From: a virus
Length of the DNA: 23,991 nt
IMG/VR virus record: IMGVR_UViG_3300044681_000506
Location: 1 to 23,991 of that record
Strand: one strand, 5' to 3'
Each line of letters begins with the position of its first letter. The first letter of the stretch is position 1. Made by a program: the position numbers and the translations under genes. Below are positions 19,983 through 23,991 of the stretch, one piece after another. The notes beneath the pieces were generated by a model that searched no databases, had not been told where the DNA came from, and was given only the letters and a program-made list of their open reading frames with translations.

Positions 19983-20149
19983 GTGTGTCTCTCCCGTTTT
20001 TTCCTGATTTGCCAATAAGCTAACTCTTCCGCTTTCTCCCTGGGCAACCCCTCGTCATGTTCGAGGATCGCCGCCCGCTCCTCCCATTCCATGCGTTCGT
20101 CCGGCGTCCAGCTTGAGAGGGCTTTGGGGATGTACGCCTTGCCGCTCAC
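19979..20149 (-). CDS. Small charged helical protein (56 aa), unknown
   Basis: GTG 20149 overlaps the preceding stop (GTGA) and the TGA overlaps the next GTG. The peptide begins VSGKAYIPKALSSWTPDERM, followed by EWEERAAILEHDEGLPREKA and a basic C-terminus. The ERAAILEHDEGLPREKAEEL motif recurs in small phage and plasmid proteins that start with a W-TPDER-like segment. Tight coupling on both sides supports translation. Function unknown. Confidence 0.6.
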   Translation of the reverse strand: MSGKAYIPKALSSWTPDERMEWEERAAILEHDEGLPREKAEELAYWQIRKKRERHT

Positions 20150-20481
20150 AGATCCCTCGGCACGACGTAGACTCGCGTAAGCCGTGCGTTCGACTTCGGT
20201 CCCCGCATAGGGACAAACTTATCGGTCGCGATCAGGTAGGGCCGCGTCCCGTCGCGAAGGTGCTGGAGTTGGTTGATCAGAGCCCCCCATGCGTTGTGGT
20301 GCGTCGGCGCGATGCCCAGCTCTGCGCAGCGGAGCCGGATGTCCTCTCCCGTGACCTCCTGGCCTCGCATCGTGCGGACGACGAGGCGGGCTAGGGTCAT
20401 CCAGTCCACGCCAGCGCTATCGAGCACGCGGCGCATGGCGTCCTTCTTGGCGGTTAGCGCAAGTTCAAGCTGGCCAGTCAT
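20146..20481 (-). CDS. Small protein with HTH-like character (111 aa)
   Basis: ATG 20481 is chosen (MTGQLELALTAKKDAMRR); it overlaps the upstream stop as ATGA and has GGAGG seven bases upstream. The protein has VTGEDIRLRCAELGIAPT followed by HHNAWGALINQLQ, then a basic, strand-rich C-terminus (RGPKSNARLTRVYVVPRD). The HHNAWGAL motif recurs in small phage proteins near replication genes and fits a winged-helix-like fold. DNA binding is a guess. Confidence 0.6.
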   Translation of the reverse strand: MTGQLELALTAKKDAMRRVLDSAGVDWMTLARLVVRTMRGQEVTGEDIRLRCAELGIAPTHHNAWGALINQLQHLRDGTRPYLIATDKFVPMRGPKSNARLTRVYVVPRDL

Positions 20482-21032
20482 TCCTTTGCCTCCGCTGCTT
20501 CTCGCGGCGCCATGCACGGCCGCGCGCTAATTTCGCACCGCCAGCGATTGCCGCCGGCCTCCGTTCCGATTGCATCCCGAACCGCCTCGCCAATCCTGCC
20601 AGTGACGTTCTGGCTCGCCGCAGAGATGTTGCAGAGGCGGGTTATGCTCTCCGCGTGCACGATGGCCATAAACCTCTCGCCGTAGGCCCATCGCACTGCG
20701 TTCATCCAAGTGCGGCGGGCGTCATCCCACGCGTTCTCAGCCGTCAGGCGCTCGTGAGAAATAGCGCTAATTGGGGCCATGCAAGTCGCGCGGGTAACCG
20801 CAGGATCATTTTCGTCTTTCGCGGGCACAATGCGGACGACCTCACGAACATGGGATTTGCGGGCAACGTGCGTATGGCTGCGCCGACGATACACGCGCGG
20901 CTCTGGCCTTCTGTCAAATTCCCGCGCATTTAGAGTGTTACCAATCCATCGTGCGTCGAAATCTTCCGCTGCTGCGCTGCACGCGCTCATCGCTAAGAAC
21001 CCCGCCAATGCTGTCGAAGCCGTGCGCGTCAT
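20478..21032 (-). CDS. Exported protein, possible lipoprotein, unknown
   Basis: ATG 21032 (ATGA overlap) opens with a signal-like sequence, MTRTASTALAGFLAMSACSA. It has a basic start, a hydrophobic core and an AMSAC box that could be a weak lipobox (Met at -3) or a signal-peptidase I site (AAAED). The rest is hydrophilic, with a basic region (RVYRRRSHTHVARKSHVREV) and five further Cys residues after the signal region (LCNIS, RCEIS, RPCMA and others). An exported protein among replication genes is unusual; it may be a surface or moron-type gene. No family recognised. Confidence 0.55.
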   Translation of the reverse strand: MTRTASTALAGFLAMSACSAAAEDFDARWIGNTLNAREFDRRPEPRVYRRRSHTHVARKSHVREVVRIVPAKDENDPAVTRATCMAPISAISHERLTAENAWDDARRTWMNAVRWAYGERFMAIVHAESITRLCNISAASQNVTGRIGEAVRDAIGTEAGGNRWRCEISARPCMAPREAAEAKE

Positions 21033-21514
21033 GGGGACACCGTAGAGATCCCAGGCATCCCGCCGGCGCTGTCGGCTTTGCCTGCCCGCCGACGGCGCCG
21101 CTCCGCGTAGATCTCACCAACAATCCGCAACACGGCTACATCATCGTCGGCGAACGTGATGCAAACACCTCCCGCCCGCTTTTCGTCAGCATCTATTAAC
21201 CGCTCAACTTCTGAGCAAAGCCTGGAATGCTCTCGCTCTTTAGCGATGAGCCGCCGAACCTGATGTTCCCAATCCAGCCTCAACCACTGGAACCTTTTCG
21301 GATAAGCCAAAACAACCTTGCTTTGGGCCATTACAATCTTGTCAACGTCTGTTGCCCACGACTTCTCCGCCATGTGTAACGGCCAATGCGGAATGTCACC
21401 GTCTGGGAGATGCGGCTGGCAAAGCGAGTTGCTGTCGTAATGGCGCGTATAGTCACTCCAAGTCACGTCCACGCCGCCTGATTTCGTTACCTTGAATGTG
21501 CCGGTGTCGTTCAT
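21029..21514 (-). CDS. Unknown early protein (161 aa)
   Basis: ATG 21514 has GGAG seven bases upstream. The product opens MNDTGTFKVTKSGGVDVTWS and contains DYTRHYDSNSLCQPHLPDGD, then a helical basic middle (RFQWLRLDWEHQVRRLIAKE) and a strand-rich part (CITFADDDVAVLRIVGEIY). The C-terminus is Arg/Gly-rich. The gene lies in the early operon; no enzymatic motif is apparent. Confidence 0.6.
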   Translation of the reverse strand: MNDTGTFKVTKSGGVDVTWSDYTRHYDSNSLCQPHLPDGDIPHWPLHMAEKSWATDVDKIVMAQSKVVLAYPKRFQWLRLDWEHQVRRLIAKEREHSRLCSEVERLIDADEKRAGGVCITFADDDVAVLRIVGEIYAERRRRRAGKADSAGGMPGISTVSP

Positions 21515-21516
21515 TT

Positions 21517-21948
21517 TCAGCTCCCTTGTTCAGCAGTTGCCGCCGCGCCATAAGTCGCCTTGTGAGCGCGCAAATAGGCGTCGAACGTCCCGTGCTTCGC
21601 GGCCATGTCGCGCTTCCAGCGCATCGCCGCGTCGTACTTCTTGGCCTGGGTGCTCCAGTATTCGGCCGTGGCCAGATCCGGCATGCATTCCTCGACGCTC
21701 GGCTTACGGTTGCCGCGCGCGATGGCCTCGCGAACGACGCGAATGCAGTGCTGCCGGAGTTGGCCAGCCCAGCCTTCGACGATGGCCTTGCGCACCCAAC
21801 GGTGGCGCATGAATTCTTCCGTGAATTCGCCGTGGGCGATGCGCGGCTGGTCTTCGTGAAGCACGCCGTCGGTCCCGACCGTCGCGCGAAGCCCGTTGAC
21901 GTAGACGCGGGCGGCGTAGTCGGCCTTCTTGAGAAAATCGAAGTCCAT
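21517..21948 (-). CDS. Unknown early protein (143 aa)
   Basis: ATG 21948 overlaps the preceding stop as TGATG, giving MDFDFLKKADYAARVYVNGL; upstream codons of the longer frame are a shadow of the preceding gene. A charged helical core (EFTEEFMRHRWVRKAIVEGW) is followed by VREAIARGNRKPSVEECMPD and a basic tail (AMRWKRDMAAKHGTFDAYL). It belongs to the replication cluster by position. No family recognised. Confidence 0.6.
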   Translation of the reverse strand: MDFDFLKKADYAARVYVNGLRATVGTDGVLHEDQPRIAHGEFTEEFMRHRWVRKAIVEGWAGQLRQHCIRVVREAIARGNRKPSVEECMPDLATAEYWSTQAKKYDAAMRWKRDMAAKHGTFDAYLRAHKATYGAAATAEQGS

Positions 21949-22442
21949 CACCGCACCGCCTTGTGCATATTGTTCCCACCGGCGGCGCGGGCCGCGTCGA
22001 AGCTGTCGCGGTCCAGCCCCTTCCACTGCTCGCGATCCAGCGGGCTATGCGTGGCGCGGTGCTGGCGAATGAATTCCCGCGCGACTTCGGAGGCGGACCG
22101 CCCTTGGAATTCCGGGAAATCCTTCGGCTTCCAATTGCGGTATTTCGCCGGGTCTTCGCCGTCGGGCGTGTAGCCTTCGGCAAGCATTTCGTCCGGGAGC
22201 CCCGATTTCGGTTTGCGTTCGGCCCACCAGCGGAGCGCTGTTTCGAGGTGCTTGCGGAGCGCCACCGGGCGGGGCCACGTGAATTCCTCGTCAACCACTA
22301 GCGTGGTGAGCTTGTCGAACACTTCGACCGGGGCGGCGCGCGTTATGCGGGCGTATTCCGCGAGCGTGCCGGTGTGCTCCGGGTTGATCTGGCCAAACAC
22401 GCTGGTGAAGCGCGCGACCATGGTTTCAAACTCCTTGTGCAT
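21948..22442 (-). CDS. Unknown early protein (164 aa), possible initiator partner
   Basis: ATG 22442 is chosen (MHKEFETMVARFTSVFGQIN) with GGAG six bases upstream, overlapping the end of the initiator gene by 17 bases. The N-terminal half is helical (LAEYARITRAAPVEVFDKLT) and contains TWPRPVALRKHLETALRWWA. The C-terminal half is hydrophilic (DPAKYRNWKPKDFPEFQGRS). Directly following an O-like initiator, this is where a helicase loader or other replication partner would sit, but no AAA+ or P-loop motif is present. Confidence 0.6.
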   Translation of the reverse strand: MHKEFETMVARFTSVFGQINPEHTGTLAEYARITRAAPVEVFDKLTTLVVDEEFTWPRPVALRKHLETALRWWAERKPKSGLPDEMLAEGYTPDGEDPAKYRNWKPKDFPEFQGRSASEVAREFIRQHRATHSPLDREQWKGLDRDSFDAARAAGGNNMHKAVR

Positions 22443-23268
22443 TTTGGGCTCCGTATTTGGCGCGCACGTCGGCAAGCAGTGCTTGCATGTCCACGACTTG
22501 GCCGCCCTTGCCCTTGGCTTGGCGGTTCGCGTAGCAGCCGCTCAGCACCTTGGCGAAGTTCGATGGCTTGGCGAACCAGTGGATGTTGCAGATGAAGCCC
22601 CCGTCGCCATTCAGGCCGCGCAAGAAGTCGCTGGCCTCCATGTTGGCGATGGCCTTGCCCCAAGCCTCTTGGCCGCTGTCTTTCAGACGGGCGCCGATGC
22701 TGCGGCGGAGCTCCGGGCTCAGGCCGATTGGCAGCGGGGTGTTCGAGCGGATAGCGGCTTGGCAATACGCCTCATAGGCCCGCGTCACTGCCAACCCTGA
22801 ACTACGGTCCCGAATAAATTTCGCGGGCTCCGGCTCATCCCCCGTGGGGGGTAGGGGGGTATTATTCTTCTCTGTATCTGTATCTGTATCTGTCTCTGTA
22901 TCTGGGCGTTTTTCTGCGTTCGCTTGCGTTCGGTTGCGTTCGCGCCATGCTTTTGCGCGTTCGGCGCTCCCATCTTCCCGTTTTGGCTGGCGTTTTTCCC
23001 AGCCCGTCAGCGCATCGCCCTGAAGCGTCTTGCCTTGCATGGCGTCGTAGATTGCTTCGACGTGCTCCGGCTCCATATCGAGCGCCGCAGCAATATCGTC
23101 GTGGCACCATCTTTCGAGCACGCCGCGTTCGGTTGCGTTCGCTCCTGCGTTCGTCAACATGTGAACGAACACGGCTAGCACCTCAGAGAGTGGGCGACCG
23201 GAGCGCTTCGCAACAACGCGCCACTTCGGATCGGTCGGCATGTCTTGCCAAAGGCGAACCCAATTCAT
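22426..23268 (-). CDS. Replication initiation / replisome organiser-like protein
   Basis: The 280-aa protein starts MNWVRLWQDMPTDPKWRVVA at ATG 23268; GGAG lies six bases upstream. Residues 1-90 look like the winged-helix DNA-binding domain of phage replisome organisers (WRVVAKRSGRPLSEVLAVFV, then DDIAAALDMEPEHVEAIYDA). A low-complexity linker with an Asp/Thr repeat (TETDTDTDTE) follows. The C-terminal domain contains KAIANMEASDFLRGLNGDGG, FICNIHWFAKPSNFAKVLSG, typical of this group. The gene contains two clusters of short direct repeats, like the iterons inside lambda O. It would bind the origin and recruit helicase. The origin role is inferred. Confidence 0.7.
   Translation of the reverse strand: MNWVRLWQDMPTDPKWRVVAKRSGRPLSEVLAVFVHMLTNAGANATERGVLERWCHDDIAAALDMEPEHVEAIYDAMQGKTLQGDALTGWEKRQPKREDGSAERAKAWRERNRTQANAEKRPDTETDTDTDTEKNNTPLPPTGDEPEPAKFIRDRSSGLAVTRAYEAYCQAAIRSNTPLPIGLSPELRRSIGARLKDSGQEAWGKAIANMEASDFLRGLNGDGGFICNIHWFAKPSNFAKVLSGCYANRQAKGKGGQVVDMQALLADVRAKYGAQNAQGV
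22871..22906. repeat. Six TCTGTA-type hexamers (possible unwinding tract)
   Basis: Hexamers at 22871, 22877, 22883, 22889 (tctgtc), 22895 and 22901 (tctggg) encode the Asp/Thr repeat of the initiator. Purines are all on one strand. This tract is next to the iterons and a GC hairpin (22839-22850), a layout seen at phage origins; equally it could be only a microsatellite-like linker. Confidence 0.55.
22915..22963. repeat. Putative origin iterons, cluster 1
   Basis: tgcgttcg begins at 22915, 22925 and 22935, spaced exactly 10 bases, with a variant cgcgttcg at 22956. On the coding strand each reads CGAACGCA. Beside it (22871-22906) is a run of TCTGTA-type hexamers, purine-rich on the coding strand, followed by AATAATACC. 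The order iterons then asymmetric A-rich DNA inside an initiator gene resembles lambda ori. Confidence 0.5.
23124..23153. repeat. Putative origin iterons, cluster 2
   Basis: cgcgttcg at 23124 and tgcgttcg at 23134 and 23146 repeat the octamer of cluster 1 about 200 bases away. They fall in the winged-helix coding part. Codon constraint is an alternative explanation, since both clusters encode Asn-Ala-Thr/Arg runs. Confidence 0.4.
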
Positions 23269-23280
23269 GTGCGTCTCCGA

Positions 23281-23730
23281 TCAGAATGGAATATCGTCCT
23301 GCCGCACGTCGCGCGTGTAATCGCGGGGCGGCTCGGAGCGGGTGGCGGGGGCTTGGTGATCCGGGCGCGTCTTTGCCCCTCCCGGCGCATCGAGAAGCGT
23401 CAGCGTGCCGCCGAAGCCCTGAATAACGACCTCTGTCGAGAACCGCTCGTGACCGTCTTTGTCGGTCCATTTGCGCGTCTGAAGTTGACCCTCGATGTAG
23501 AGCTTTGAGCCCTTCTGCACGTAGCTCTCGACAACCTTGGCGAGTCCGTCATTGAAAATGACAACTCGGTGCCATTCGGTGCGCTCGTGCTTTTCGCCGG
23601 ATTTGTCGCGCCAGCTTTCAGACGTGGCGAGCCGGATATTGGCGATGCGCCTGCCGTCGTTCGTCGTGCGGATTTCAGGGTCCGCCCCGACATTCCCGAC
23701 TAAAATCACCTTGTTGACTGATCCTGCCAT
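23281..23730 (-). CDS. ssb: Single-stranded DNA-binding protein
   Basis: The 149-aa product [20 protein letters not shown] has the conserved SSB OB-fold motifs: [64 protein letters not shown] and the F-STEVV region. It ends in the acidic tip QDDIPF, the usual docking tail for replication proteins. The length is typical. It is the first gene after the terminator hairpin and leads the replication operon; the initiator start lies 12 bases past its stop. It coats single-stranded DNA during phage replication. Confidence 0.93.
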   Translation of the reverse strand: MAGSVNKVILVGNVGADPEIRTTNDGRRIANIRLATSESWRDKSGEKHERTEWHRVVIFNDGLAKVVESYVQKGSKLYIEGQLQTRKWTDKDGHERFSTEVVIQGFGGTLTLLDAPGGAKTRPDHQAPATRSEPPRDYTRDVRQDDIPF

Positions 23731-23850
23731 GCGTCTTGATCCTGCCTAAGTTTTTGGCTATTCAGGCTTTTGAGAGGGTTTGCGTCCCCTCGCGTGTGTC
23801 GAGTGTGTTGCGTACCTGCCCGGCCCGGTGCACTGTCGGGCCAAAAAGAA

Positions 23851-23884
23851 GGGGGTTCTCCGTGGCTGCACGTTGAGAACCCCC
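23851..23884 (-). terminator. Rho-independent terminator before ssb
   Basis: gggggttctc (23851-23860) and gagaaccccc (23875-23884) form a perfect 10-bp stem with a 14-base loop. On the minus strand the stem is followed by TTCTTTTT. It terminates transcripts coming from above 23890, so ssb must be served by read-through or by its own promoter in 23731-23850, where I see no convincing -35/-10 pair. A smaller hairpin (ggcccg / cgggcc, 23822-23842) lies in this leader. Confidence 0.7.
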
Positions 23885-23890
23885 TATCAG

Positions 23891-23989
23891 TCAGGGGACG
23901 CACACAAAACTTTCCAGCGACCGCAGCGCATTTAGCGTGGCCTTCTCAACGCGGGCTGATGGCCCCATCATCGTCGGGCGCGGCCTGGC
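23891..23989 (-). CDS. C-terminus of an unidentified upstream gene (partial)
   Basis: One minus frame is open from the window edge to a TGA at 23891-23893, ending RVEKATLNALRSLESFVCVP. The stop is immediately followed by the terminator hairpin, which supports it as the end of a gene. Another frame ends at 23946, so the assignment is unsure. The start lies outside the window or at an ATG near 23971. Confidence 0.35.
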   Translation of the reverse strand, partial: ARPRPTMMGPSARVEKATLNALRSLESFVCVP

Positions 23990-23991
23990 CT

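Noticed and set aside
22871-22906. Hexamer array considered as a CRISPR
   Set aside because: The units are 6 bases, contiguous and coding, without spacers.
23706-23903. 65-residue minus-strand frame before ssb
   Set aside because: It runs through the terminator hairpin and leader, overlaps the ssb start and has no coding character.

Overview
The window looks like part of the genome of a tailed phage, or a prophage, of a high-GC proteobacterium. All convincing genes lie on the minus strand, so transcription runs from high to low coordinates. Genes are packed tightly, with many ATGA, GTGA and TGATG stop/start overlaps. The P22-like set (portal, scaffold, packaged-DNA stabilisation protein gp10, a gp4-like adaptor and two ejection-type proteins) points to a short-tailed virion. 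The major capsid protein instead looks like the N4-gp56/DUF4043 family. A GapR-like (DUF2312-type) protein and the overall style suggest an alphaproteobacterial host; this is inference. No integrase, repressor, lysis gene, tRNA, rRNA, IS element or CRISPR array is visible. No gene-free stretch exceeds 300 bases; the longest are about 23731-23890 and 18566-18683.

Layout in the direction of transcription. (1) 23991-19979, replication and early genes: end of an unidentified gene, a strong terminator hairpin, ssb, a replication-initiator-like gene carrying iteron-like repeats, then unknown genes, a secreted protein and a small HTH-like protein. (2) 19982-17144, accessory genes: a GapR-like protein, several micro-ORFs including two single-span membrane peptides, a possible regulator, a terminator, a membrane/coiled-coil protein and two tandem paralogous small proteins. 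(3) 17100-10447, packaging and head: a putative promoter, terS, terL, portal, scaffold and major capsid protein. (4) 10446-1, head completion, tail, fibres and DNA ejection: decoration-like proteins, a tail fibre with its assembly-type partner (a lower-GC exchangeable module), Ig-like and repeat proteins, gp4-like and gp10-like proteins, a second fibre with 36-residue repeats, two unknown structural proteins, and two ejection-type proteins, the last running off the window.

The standout is inside terL. The gene carries an intein (15310-16302) exactly before the Walker B motif (Cys161 to Asn491, +1 Cys). The intein has good Hint splicing blocks at both ends, but its middle of about 200 residues is Arg/Gln-rich and matches no endonuclease in the terL frame. 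In the +1 frame of the same DNA, 15354-16199 encodes a 281-residue HNH endonuclease with three further zinc-ribbon-like modules, preceded by its own GGAGG. The HNH/zinc core fills just the gap between the two halves of the splicing domain. This appears to be an intein whose homing endonuclease is nested out of frame rather than fused in frame.
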